Assembly: GCA_964419335.1 (NCBI GenBank)
Contig: CAYQOX010000002.1
Location: forward strand, 100,027 to 164,026
Length of the DNA: 64,000 nt
Direction: 5' to 3'
Source of the DNA: CAYQOX01 sp964419335
GTDB taxonomy: Bacteria; Hinthialibacterota; Hinthialibacteria; Hinthialibacterales; Hinthialibacteraceae
Of this stretch, positions 45,916 through 53,277 are shown piece after piece (position 1 is the stretch's first letter; each line of letters opens with the position of its first letter). The notes beneath the pieces were generated by a model, which was given only the letters and a program-made list of their open reading frames with translations, ran no database searches and was not told where the DNA came from. The position numbers and the translations under genes are program-made.

Positions 45916-46389
45916 TTATTCGTTGAGGTGTTCAGCCAGTTGGTAATGATGAAAATCGGTTTTCGATCGATCATCCTTGAATTCTTGGGTGGGTTGAGAA
46001 AGAGCATGGGTGGGATAGAGTGCCCGAAACTCGGTTGTGATGGCTTTATGCCATCGGGCTACATCCTTGACACTTAGGTTGTCGTCTTCAAGCAGCTCTT
46101 GCAAATCAACCAAACGCTGATGTTCGCCAGTGGAAAGAACAATGGCGTGCATGCGTGAAAGGGTTTCCTTTTTCATTTGCTTCATTTCCCGTTTCCCTAG
46201 TTCTACGTAAGGGAGGGTTTGTTGTTGTTCGGTGGTGAGTTTTTCAATTTGGAGACGTTGTTCTTCATTGTGCTGTGCGGCTTGTTTGAGATTTTCTTCC
46301 AGTTGAAGACAATGCAGTGCCAGTTCGCGAGTATTCACAATGGCGCTCATTTTTTCCTCAAGTTGAAGGGGGGTAATTTTGTCATTCAT
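45916..46389 (-). CDS. Coiled-coil protein, possible capsid scaffold
   Basis: The ATG at 46389 follows AAAGGAATCG. The 157-residue protein is highly charged and helical, with a long coiled coil at about 15-75 (HCLQLEENLKQAAQHNEEQRLQ). As the first gene before decoration and capsid genes it occupies the place of a scaffold protein, but no motif proves that role. Confidence 0.5.
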   Translation of the reverse strand: MNDKITPLQLEEKMSAIVNTRELALHCLQLEENLKQAAQHNEEQRLQIEKLTTEQQQTLPYVELGKREMKQMKKETLSRMHAIVLSTGEHQRLVDLQELLEDDNLSVKDVARWHKAITTEFRALYPTHALSQPTQEFKDDRSKTDFHHYQLAEHLNE

Positions 46390-46489
46390 ACGCCGATTCC
46401 TTTCGAAAGAATCATGAAAACGATCGCTGTTTGTCTTGTTTTCTACTAATGAAGAATCGGGTGCAAAATGGGATTGATTTTTTGGGAAG

Positions 46490-46525
46490 GAAATAAAAAA
46501 AGGGCAATGGTTTTTAGCCATTACC
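46490..46525 (-). terminator. Terminator upstream of the phage-like cassette
   Basis: On the minus strand GGTAATGG pairs with CCATTGCC (one G-T pair) around a 7-base loop, and a run of seven T residues follows. It ends the CHRD gene and insulates the cassette, which therefore needs its own promoter in the about 130 bases that follow. Confidence 0.7.
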
Positions 46526-46577
46526 CCTGCAAAATAAGGGAGTTGTTATAATAAGGGAGGAGAAAATTTTTGAGTAA

Positions 46578-47714
46578 TTATTTCATGAAAAACCATCTTT
46601 TGATCGTGGTTTCGTCGATAAATTCTTCAGGATCGAATTCGATTTGTCCCCGGATTTCACCCCCAGGATTTTGGCTGGTATGGACCATAAAGTAATATTC
46701 GCGAGAGAGTAAATGATCCAATTGTTCTTCGTCTAGTTCAATTTCGCCCGAAGTGGTTTCAAAGGACGAATCTGCGATGGGAAAGATCACATCGCCGCTG
46801 ACTCCACGGGCTCCAAGGTGAATATGGGCGGCAGTGACCTCTTCGATATCGGTGATGGTAAGCGTATAAGACAGTGTTGTCAGATCTTCATTGAGGGTGA
46901 GGGTGGCCTCACCCGAGGCGTCGGTTTCTACCGGATCAACGACTTGGCTGCCGCTCAAGGTGGCTTTAAAGGCTAAGGGTTCGTCCATGAGCTGACCCCG
47001 GATCTCTCCATCGGGGTATTCATCGGTATGCACATTGACATAAAACAGACCTTCGTTAAGATTACTCAAATTGTCTTCGCTGAGGCTCACTTCGCCGCTG
47101 GATTGGCCTTCTTCGGGGGGCTCTAAGGGAATCGCGACCGGGCCGTTCTCTCCTTCGGCGCCTAGATGTATGTGAGAAGCGAATACATTTTCGATGTTGT
47201 AAACATAGAGATGGTAGTTCAGAGTCAGGTTTTGTTCATCGATGGTGAGAATCGCAACTCCAGTGGATTCTGTATTGACGCTGGGGATGACATTCGAACC
47301 GTGGAGATAGGCTGCGTATGCATTGCGTTGGACGGGAGGCGTTGAGTCGGGATTACCGGGCAGGGTCACATCCTCGGGATTGCCGGGATCGGGATCGCCG
47401 GGTCTCCATGTACCTTCCGGGTCTAAAAGTTCTTCCCCGTTGGTGAATCCATCACCGTCGGAATCTATCAGCGCAAGTTCTTCCCCCCAAAAATCGTCGC
47501 CCGCTCCTTGGAAAATTAACTCTTCGACTGCTTGGCCAAATTCGTTTCTAGCCCCACCACCCGCGGGGTTAATGTGACAATTGGCGCAGTTGTTTACCGC
47601 TCCATTCGGGATAAGGGTAGGGCGATTGGGGCGCGCTTCACCATAAGTGATAAAACCAGCGATGAGGGTAGATAAGGCGAGAAAACGAAACCAATGATTT
47701 TGAAAAGAATGCAT
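46578..47714 (-). CDS. Secreted CHRD-domain protein with haem-c motif
   Basis: After a signal peptide (about 1-27) comes a CxxCH motif (NCANCHINPAGGG, Cys43-Cys46-His47) followed by a calcium-type loop DSDGDGFTNGEEL at about 84-96. Two CHRD domains follow (about 130-245 and 247-360), each with the motif ASHIHLG/AAHIHLG and DGEIRGQL/GGEIRGQI ending. CHRD domains in bacteria are secreted and of unknown role. The haem-c motif, absent in simple CHRD proteins, suggests an electron-transfer or surface-exposed cytochrome. Confidence 0.78.
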   Translation of the reverse strand: MHSFQNHWFRFLALSTLIAGFITYGEARPNRPTLIPNGAVNNCANCHINPAGGGARNEFGQAVEELIFQGAGDDFWGEELALIDSDGDGFTNGEELLDPEGTWRPGDPDPGNPEDVTLPGNPDSTPPVQRNAYAAYLHGSNVIPSVNTESTGVAILTIDEQNLTLNYHLYVYNIENVFASHIHLGAEGENGPVAIPLEPPEEGQSSGEVSLSEDNLSNLNEGLFYVNVHTDEYPDGEIRGQLMDEPLAFKATLSGSQVVDPVETDASGEATLTLNEDLTTLSYTLTITDIEEVTAAHIHLGARGVSGDVIFPIADSSFETTSGEIELDEEQLDHLLSREYYFMVHTSQNPGGEIRGQIEFDPEEFIDETTIKRWFFMK

Positions 47715-47799
47715 AAGAAGACCCTCCTTTAAAATAAATAATATAAAGTTTATCTAATTAATAATATTAACAAAAATAATCCAATATTGCAAATTAATT

Positions 47800-47827
47800 T
47801 TGGAAAAAAGTGAGGATGGAATAAAAT
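47800..47827 (+). promoter_or_regulatory. Promoter of the RNase P RNA gene
   Basis: TTGGAA (47800-47805) and TAAAAT (47822-47827) are spaced by 16 bases and lie about 27 bases before the first paired base of the RNA, giving a short leader. Both boxes are close to sigma-70 consensus. Confidence 0.5.
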
Positions 47828-47853
47828 AGGAATTGGAAAGAGCGCTGCAAAAG

Positions 47854-48213
47854 CGGGGGAGGAGGCGATCGCGAATGGCGAAAGCCATTCGAGGAAAGTC
47901 CGGACTCCAAAGAGCAGGACGCTGGGTAACGCCCAGGAGGGGAAACCCTACGGAAAGTGCCACAGAAAACAGACCGCCCGCGCAAGCGGGTAAGGGTGAA
48001 AAGGTGAGGTAAGAGCTCACCGCGGTCCCGGGTGACCGGGCCGGCAGGGTAAACCCCGTCCGGAGCAATGCCAAATAGGGGAGGAGGAGTGGCTCGCTCC
48101 GTATCACCCTGAGACAGGGTGTGTTACTCCCGGGTAGGCAGCTCGAGGCGAGTGGTAACACTCGTCCGAGAGAAATGATCGCCCGCGACAGAATCCGGCT
48201 TATACCTCCCCCG
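47854..48213 (+). ncRNA. rnpB: RNase P RNA, class A
   Basis: The RNA shows the universally conserved parts of bacterial RNase P RNA: GAGGAAAGTCCGGACTCC near 47891, ACAGAAAACAGACCGC (about 47963), the GGTAAACCCCGTCCGGAGCAA segment and the 3' end GACAGAATCCGGCTTATA. The ends pair: CGGGGGAGG (47854-47862) with CCTCCCCCG (48205-48213) forms P1. It is the ribozyme that trims tRNA 5' ends. Its last about 90 bases overlap the end of the convergent methyltransferase gene. Confidence 0.95.
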
Positions 48214-48969
48214 TTTATCCCGTTTTCTTGCGAAGACCAGCAAGGAGAGTCCTGCCGGCAGCCCGGGTCCAAGGATAAATGGCTTTTCGCTGCTAAAAAT
48301 CTGAGTCAGGATCCAGTTCATGATGGGGTGATGGTGCATATTATCAGGACGGGCAGTTTGATCCTTTGGGGAAAAAAGGAGGCGGCGAATTTTTCGCCAC
48401 CCACGCCATAAGTAAGCGACAGGGAGTAACCAAGTGTTAAGAAAAGAACGGTGGACGATTTCGAACTCATTTTCCCGGAGGAGATTGATCAACCGCTTGG
48501 GTTCATAGCGGCGCACATGCTGGTTAATCTCGTCATGCTCGCCCCAGAGGGAAGGGTATACCGGGACGGTGATAAGGGTAACCCCATAGGGTTTGCAAAC
48601 CCGGCTGATTTCCTGAATCGCGTGTTCATCTTCGTAGATGTGTTCTAGTACGTCGAGGGCGGTGATGAGGTCGAAGGAATCGTTCGAAAAGGGAAGATGA
48701 AGCAGGTTGGTGAGTTTTACGTTTTGTTCGTTGCGCTGATGGCAGAAGCGGATAGCCTCTTCAGAACAGTCCACCCCGATCACGTTCCCAAAATGAGAGA
48801 GAAGGGCGAGATTAATGCCGGTACCGCAGCCCGCGTCTAGGATTTGGCGGGTATGTGGGCAGGAAGGGAGGTTCTTCTTCAAGAAAGCGTGGATGATTTT
48901 ACGGCGACTGACAAACCACCAGTTATTGTTTTCGAATTCGAAATAATCTTCGTAGTAGTCTATTCTCAC
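48124..48969 (-). CDS. SAM-dependent methyltransferase (class I)
   Basis: A 281-residue class I methyltransferase with motif I ILDAGCGTGINLALL, acidic loop VIGVDCSEEAI, and DLITALDVLEHIYEDEHAIQEI (motif II/III). Such enzymes are common in glycan and lipid modification. The last about 30 residues are encoded on the strand opposite the 3' end of rnpB, so this tail is set by the RNA sequence and is probably not functional. A DegT aminotransferase and an acetyltransferase lie nearby on the other strand. Confidence 0.87.
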   Translation of the reverse strand: MRIDYYEDYFEFENNNWWFVSRRKIIHAFLKKNLPSCPHTRQILDAGCGTGINLALLSHFGNVIGVDCSEEAIRFCHQRNEQNVKLTNLLHLPFSNDSFDLITALDVLEHIYEDEHAIQEISRVCKPYGVTLITVPVYPSLWGEHDEINQHVRRYEPKRLINLLRENEFEIVHRSFLNTWLLPVAYLWRGWRKIRRLLFSPKDQTARPDNMHHHPIMNWILTQIFSSEKPFILGPGLPAGLSLLVFARKRDKRGRYKPDSVAGDHFSRTSVTTRLELPTRE

Positions 48970-49125
48970 CTTATTTTGATTATCCTTCCGGATTAATTTT
49001 TTTTAATCAATCACCGATTAAACTCGACGTCTAGCAAAATACTTCTGCTTGTTCATCAAAAAACGATTCTTTTGGCCGATAATCAAGAGTAATCCTTGTA
49101 GAATGAAAATAAAGGTTAATCTATT

Positions 49126-50304
49126 GTGATGGTGAATCTAGCCCGAATTGAACCAAATTGTATGAAAAAAGCAAAAGATCCGAATGTGCTGATTCCCGTA
49201 TTTCGTCCTTCGATTACCGAAGAGGAGATAGAAGCGGTGGCGGAGGTCATGCGCAGCGGGTGGCTGGGATTGGGGCCTATAACCAAAGAGTTTGAAGAGG
49301 CTTTGGCGGATTATTTCGAGGCAGCGGCCGTGGTGGCGGTTAATTCGGGAACCGCGGCTTTGCATCTCGCTCTGGCTTTGCAGGATTTGGAGCCTGAAGA
49401 TGAAGTGTTGGTGCCCACCATGACTTTTGTTTCTACGGCTCACGCGGTGCGGTATTGTGGGGCGAAGGTTGTGTTTACCGATGTTTGCCCCGATACCTTG
49501 GGCATGAATATCGACGATGTACAAAAGAAGATCAGCGAGAAAACCCGCGCCATCATCCCCGTGCATTATGGGGGGCATCCCTGCGATATGGTGGCGCTGC
49601 AACGCCTCGTAAGAGGGAAGGATATAACGATCATTGAGGATGCGGCGCATGCCTGTGGGGCTACCTATCAAGGGAAAAAAGTCGGGGGGATTTCTCCCAT
49701 CACCTGTTTTTCCTTCCATGCGGTCAAGAATCTTACCTGCGGCGAAGGAGGAGCGGTGTCGCTGCGTGAACCCGGTTGGGAGAAAAAGTTGCGGGAAATG
49801 CGTTGGCTGGGGATTTCGAAAGATACTTACGCGCGTACTTCGAAGGAGAATGTCTACGCTTGGCAGTATTCGGTGGAGGAACTCGGCTATAAATATCATA
49901 TGCACGATATTGCGGCCGCCATGGGGTTGGTGCAGTTGAAGCGGCTCGAGGAGAATAACAATAAACGGCGTGAAATTGCCGAGCGATATAGTGAAGCGTT
50001 TTCATCTTGCCCGGCGATCGAGATCCCGGAGGAAAAGGAGTTTGCGCGTTCTTCGTGGCATATTTACCCCATCAAGGTGGAGCGGCGGGATGGACTGATT
50101 GGTTATTTAAAAGAACATGGAATCGCCCCGGGGGTTCATTATTATCCGATCCATCTCCATCCCTATTATGCGGATGAAGGGCATGATTGCCCGGTGGCAG
50201 AACGGATTTGGAGACGGATTCTAAGCCTCCCCATTTTTCCTGATTTATCGGAAAGCGATCAAGATCGGATTATTGAATGCGTTCTTTCTTTTTGTGATGA
50301 ATAA
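49126..50304 (+). CDS. DegT/DnrJ/EryC1 aminotransferase
   Basis: A PLP-dependent sugar aminotransferase of the DegT family: SGWLGLGPITKEFEEALADYF, NSGTAALHLAL, EDAAHACGA, and Lys201 in FHAVKNLTCGEGG as the PLP-binding residue. It would make amino-sugars such as 4-amino-4,6-dideoxy sugars. The GTG start at 49126 is preceded by AAAGG; an ATG at 49129 is equally possible. The GNAT gene 27 bases downstream suggests an acetylated amino-sugar product, as in PseC/PseH-like pairs. Confidence 0.93.
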   Translation: MMVNLARIEPNCMKKAKDPNVLIPVFRPSITEEEIEAVAEVMRSGWLGLGPITKEFEEALADYFEAAAVVAVNSGTAALHLALALQDLEPEDEVLVPTMTFVSTAHAVRYCGAKVVFTDVCPDTLGMNIDDVQKKISEKTRAIIPVHYGGHPCDMVALQRLVRGKDITIIEDAAHACGATYQGKKVGGISPITCFSFHAVKNLTCGEGGAVSLREPGWEKKLREMRWLGISKDTYARTSKENVYAWQYSVEELGYKYHMHDIAAAMGLVQLKRLEENNNKRREIAERYSEAFSSCPAIEIPEEKEFARSSWHIYPIKVERRDGLIGYLKEHGIAPGVHYYPIHLHPYYADEGHDCPVAERIWRRILSLPIFPDLSESDQDRIIECVLSFCDE

Positions 50305-50331
50305 GAAAAGAGAATCAAAGGAAATTGGCTC

Positions 50332-50850
50332 ATGCTGGTTGGGAAGCAATGTTTTTTGCGTGCTTTAGAAGATCATGATGTTGAACTGTTGCGTCAATGG
50401 CGTAATCATCCTGAATTGATGCAGTATCATTGTTCCACTTTTCCGGTGTCGCAAGTGGAACAGCGCCAGTGGTATGAGTCCTATGCGAGCGATAGAAAGC
50501 ATCATGTATTTATGATTGAAAATGCTGACCATGTACCTATGGGGTATGCCCTGATAAGGAATCTCGATCTAAAAAACCGGAAAGCGGAGATCGGTCTGCA
50601 TTTAGAGCCTTCGTATCAGGGTCAGGGATATGGCAAGGACGCCTTTCTTACGTTAATCCGTTTTTGTTTTCAAGAACTTAATTTGCATCGTCTTTTTTTA
50701 GAAGTGTTTGATTTTAATGAAAAGGCGATTCGGATGTATGAAAACATAGGCTTCAAGATTGAAGGACGTTATCGCGAGGCCTATTATACCCAAAACGCCT
50801 ATTGTGACCTCATCGCTATGTCACTTTTAGAAAATGAGTTTTCAGAATAA
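50332..50850 (+). CDS. GNAT acetyltransferase (PseH/RimJ-like)
   Basis: The 172-residue protein has the GNAT fold: CFLRALEDHDVELLRQWRNHPE, acetyl-CoA binding EPSYQGQGYGKDAF (Q/RxxGxG/A), and NEKAIRMYENIGFKIEGRYREAYY, a typical RimJ/PseH ending. It follows the DegT gene by 27 bases and is likely part of the same sugar pathway, acetylating the amino group. Confidence 0.88.
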   Translation: MLVGKQCFLRALEDHDVELLRQWRNHPELMQYHCSTFPVSQVEQRQWYESYASDRKHHVFMIENADHVPMGYALIRNLDLKNRKAEIGLHLEPSYQGQGYGKDAFLTLIRFCFQELNLHRLFLEVFDFNEKAIRMYENIGFKIEGRYREAYYTQNAYCDLIAMSLLENEFSE

Positions 50851-50880
50851 AAGAGGACGTTCCTTGCGAACGTCCTCTTT
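50851..50880. terminator. Strong bidirectional terminator
   Basis: A perfect 12-base stem (AAGAGGACGTTC with GAACGTCCTCTT) has a 5-base loop and is flanked by A/T bases. It lies between the GNAT gene and the convergent LVIVD gene. Confidence 0.85.
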
Positions 50881-50905
50881 CGATTTACATCAAGTTTTTT
50901 TTAGG

Positions 50906-52708
50906 TTATCCCTCACCCAGCATATCAGTAGAAATCGTTTGTCCCGGGGGCAGGGGAATAAGTTCGAAATTATCGAAATAGATTTCCACTGGTGCACCCT
51001 CGGGCTGCATATAGGCCACTTGCAGCAAAGGAATGACGGAGTTGCTCGGCGCTTTGTAAATCATAGTCATGCGTTTATATTCGCCGTTGAAGATGTCGCT
51101 ATCCGCAGGAATATTGGTTGCAACGGAACCATCAAAACTACCATCCATCGCTGCCAAGGCCACACTACATCCTCCCCCGTTTGAACGGACACTCACCCGC
51201 AGCAATACCGGTGCGTCTTCTACCTCCAGGAAGGGGCCTAAGAAAGTTAGCGCTTCACCTGGCTGGGCAGTCACTTTTAAACCACGGCCGTTGGTGGCGT
51301 TTTCAAAAGCATTGTCTGTGGGGATCGAGGTAATTTGCAAATCAGCCTCGGTGAAATCACCTTCAAAGGGTAATTGTTTCGCAAAGCGATCATTTCCCAA
51401 GGTAGGACCGTCGAATCCGGCGAAGAATTGGACTTCGAGTTCAGAGGATGGCGGAGTCGGGGTTTGTTCAGCCGGCTGGGTTGGTGTCCAAGTGGGGGAA
51501 GGTGTTGAGGTTGGTTGTGGAGGGAAGGTGGGTGTAGCCACAGGAGTGGGGGTGACTTCGGGGGGTGGGGTGTCCTCTGGTGTCGGTTGGGGCTTTTTAG
51601 TGGCTGTTGCAATAAGAGGAGGGGTGTTGGTTGGCGTAAAGGTGAATGTCGGTGTCGGGGTCGATGTGGGAATGGTGGGGGTGCTCGTAGGCCGAATTTC
51701 GCCTTTGGGTCCATGTTCAAAAACGGTCATTTTGTTGTCTTCGGCGAAATAAACATAGCCGTCATAGGCGATAACGTCGAAGCCATGATGATCGGCTTCG
51801 TGTTTTAATTTTGGTTCAATTTGATCCATACGTTCAAAGTCAAGAATTCTTAATCCTCCCGGCACGGTGGGGTCAAAAACGCTGGTAGAGCGTTTTTCGG
51901 TTATGGCTAGATAGCAGAATTTTTGCCGGGCTGCGATTTGAAAAACCTCATGGGCTTGAAAGAGTTCATAGTTTTGTAATAGGGTTAATTGATCGGGATC
52001 GCTAATATCATAAAAACTAGCCCCCCAAAACCCTTCTGCTGATACAAGAATATTACCGTCGATATCTAAGCCATTGTTAATATCATCAGTGTCTTGTTTT
52101 GAAATCATTTGCACATTTTCAGGATCGCTAATATCGAGCACTTGAATATCGAGCCAGGTGGCTAGATAGGCGCGTGAACCTACGTCGATCATATCGGTGA
52201 CGACATCCTGGGTGTTATACGTACCCACGATAAGCGGTTCTTGATCTTTGGCAACACGGATGCTGAGCATGTCTGAGGGATCAAAACCAACGTACACGAT
52301 TTGACCAACGGCGTGCACCATCTGGATAATCTTTCCTTCTTCGCCAGCGCGTCGTTCATATAGGCTCTCGGGGGATGCCGGGTCGGTAATGTCGTATACA
52401 AGAAAGTTCGGCACCTCTTCTTTTCGGGTTTCTAACCCCACGATCAATAGATCCCCAGTAGAAGTCAGGTTCATGACTCCCGAGTCGGTATTGATCTTTG
52501 AAATTTGCTGGGGTGCAGCCCGGTTAGAAATATCGAAGAGGGTCACTTCTTTTGAACCGCCGACGATAAGCAGAGGTTCATCGAGATGCAGGGTGGTGGC
52601 TGGTACATCATACTCTTGGATGGGCTCAATGAGTTGTTGTTGTGCTTGGGCGATGGAGACTCCGGTTACGAAAATCAAACTAAGAATCCATAAACGTTTT
52701 AACATCAT
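50906..52708 (-). CDS. Secreted LVIVD-type propeller with Pro/Thr stalk
   Basis: A signal peptide (about 1-22) leads to LVIVD-like repeats (LFDISNRAAPQQISKIN, VYDITDPASPESL, VLDISDPENVQMIS, FYDISDPDQLTLL) forming a beta-propeller (about 30-330). A Pro/Thr-rich stalk (about 335-425: repeats of TPTP) joins it to a C-terminal jelly-roll domain (about 430-590) of carbohydrate-binding type. It is likely a surface protein. It is the last gene of a three-gene unit with the DUF192 and CgeB-like genes. Confidence 0.75.
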   Translation of the reverse strand: MMLKRLWILSLIFVTGVSIAQAQQQLIEPIQEYDVPATTLHLDEPLLIVGGSKEVTLFDISNRAAPQQISKINTDSGVMNLTSTGDLLIVGLETRKEEVPNFLVYDITDPASPESLYERRAGEEGKIIQMVHAVGQIVYVGFDPSDMLSIRVAKDQEPLIVGTYNTQDVVTDMIDVGSRAYLATWLDIQVLDISDPENVQMISKQDTDDINNGLDIDGNILVSAEGFWGASFYDISDPDQLTLLQNYELFQAHEVFQIAARQKFCYLAITEKRSTSVFDPTVPGGLRILDFERMDQIEPKLKHEADHHGFDVIAYDGYVYFAEDNKMTVFEHGPKGEIRPTSTPTIPTSTPTPTFTFTPTNTPPLIATATKKPQPTPEDTPPPEVTPTPVATPTFPPQPTSTPSPTWTPTQPAEQTPTPPSSELEVQFFAGFDGPTLGNDRFAKQLPFEGDFTEADLQITSIPTDNAFENATNGRGLKVTAQPGEALTFLGPFLEVEDAPVLLRVSVRSNGGGCSVALAAMDGSFDGSVATNIPADSDIFNGEYKRMTMIYKAPSNSVIPLLQVAYMQPEGAPVEIYFDNFELIPLPPGQTISTDMLGEG

Positions 52709-52730
52709 CTTTCCTCCCCTGAAAAAACAA

Positions 52731-53267
52731 TTAAGATTTTGTTTTTTCTTTGATCATTTGATTAATTTGATCCAAGGGCAGTTCGATTTGGTCACCGGCT
52801 TGGATGCCATGTTGTTCGAACCACCCCTGGTTCATTTCTAACGCATATTGACATTTATACCGAGAAATGTAGCGTTCGACGGGATCAAAGGGACCTCGAC
52901 TGGGTTCCATTTTCTCGATATTACTTATGACTCCATCATCGCGGATGAAAGCGATGGAGAGAGGAATAAGTGTGTTCTTCATCCAGAATGAAAGATAACG
53001 CGGCTGCCCATAGATGAAAAGCATGCCATGATTTTCCGGCATGGATTCGCGGTACATCAATCCTTGGCGGGTTTCTTGATCGGTGATCGCTACTTCGACT
53101 TCAACTTCGGTATGACCCAGTGTGAAAGTAATGGTAGGCAACGGGTCTAGGAGGTTCTCAGGTTTGTTCGAAGAAGAAGCCTCTTCTTTACAGCCGGCTG
53201 GAAAGAGAATAAGAGAGGGGACCATTATAAAAAGAAGAATGGCTTGAGAGAAAAATCTTTGCTTCAT
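52731..53267 (-). CDS. DUF192-family lipoprotein
   Basis: A lipobox, LFPAGC with Cys26, marks it as a lipoprotein. The rest fits DUF192: EVEVAITDQETRQGLMYRESMPENHGMLFIY and FWMKNTLIPLSIAFIRDDGVI and ALEMNQGWFEQHGIQAGD. The family is secreted and its role is unknown. The start lies 10 bases after the upstream glycosyltransferase gene. Confidence 0.93.
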   Translation of the reverse strand: MKQRFFSQAILLFIMVPSLILFPAGCKEEASSSNKPENLLDPLPTITFTLGHTEVEVEVAITDQETRQGLMYRESMPENHGMLFIYGQPRYLSFWMKNTLIPLSIAFIRDDGVISNIEKMEPSRGPFDPVERYISRYKCQYALEMNQGWFEQHGIQAGDQIELPLDQINQMIKEKTKS

Positions 53268-53277
53268 CGTACATCCT

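Larger units (their letters stand above)
39091..46389 (-). mobile_element. Phage-structural cassette (capsid plus tail-tip genes)
   Basis: Twelve small genes in one direction encode virion-like proteins: a coiled-coil protein, DUF2190-like decoration protein, major capsid protein, connector-like protein, distal-tail-like protein, prohead-protease-like protein, two tail-fibre-like proteins, an XhlA-like holin accessory and three tail-tip/baseplate-like proteins. Gaps are short (overlap to about 60 bases). Terminase, portal, tape measure, sheath, integrase, repressor and lysin genes are absent. A minus-strand terminator at 46.5 kb insulates the block from the gene upstream. No flanking att repeats were seen by eye. 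It could be a prophage remnant, a domesticated capsid system or a satellite. Confidence 0.75.

Noticed and set aside
39091..46389. Complete prophage
   Set aside because: No terminase, portal, tape measure, integrase or repressor was found, and no flanking direct repeats were visible.
47754..48272. Minus-strand frame of 172 codons across the RNase P RNA gene
   Set aside because: The sequence is constrained by the RNA, and this is a known kind of false frame opposite rnpB.
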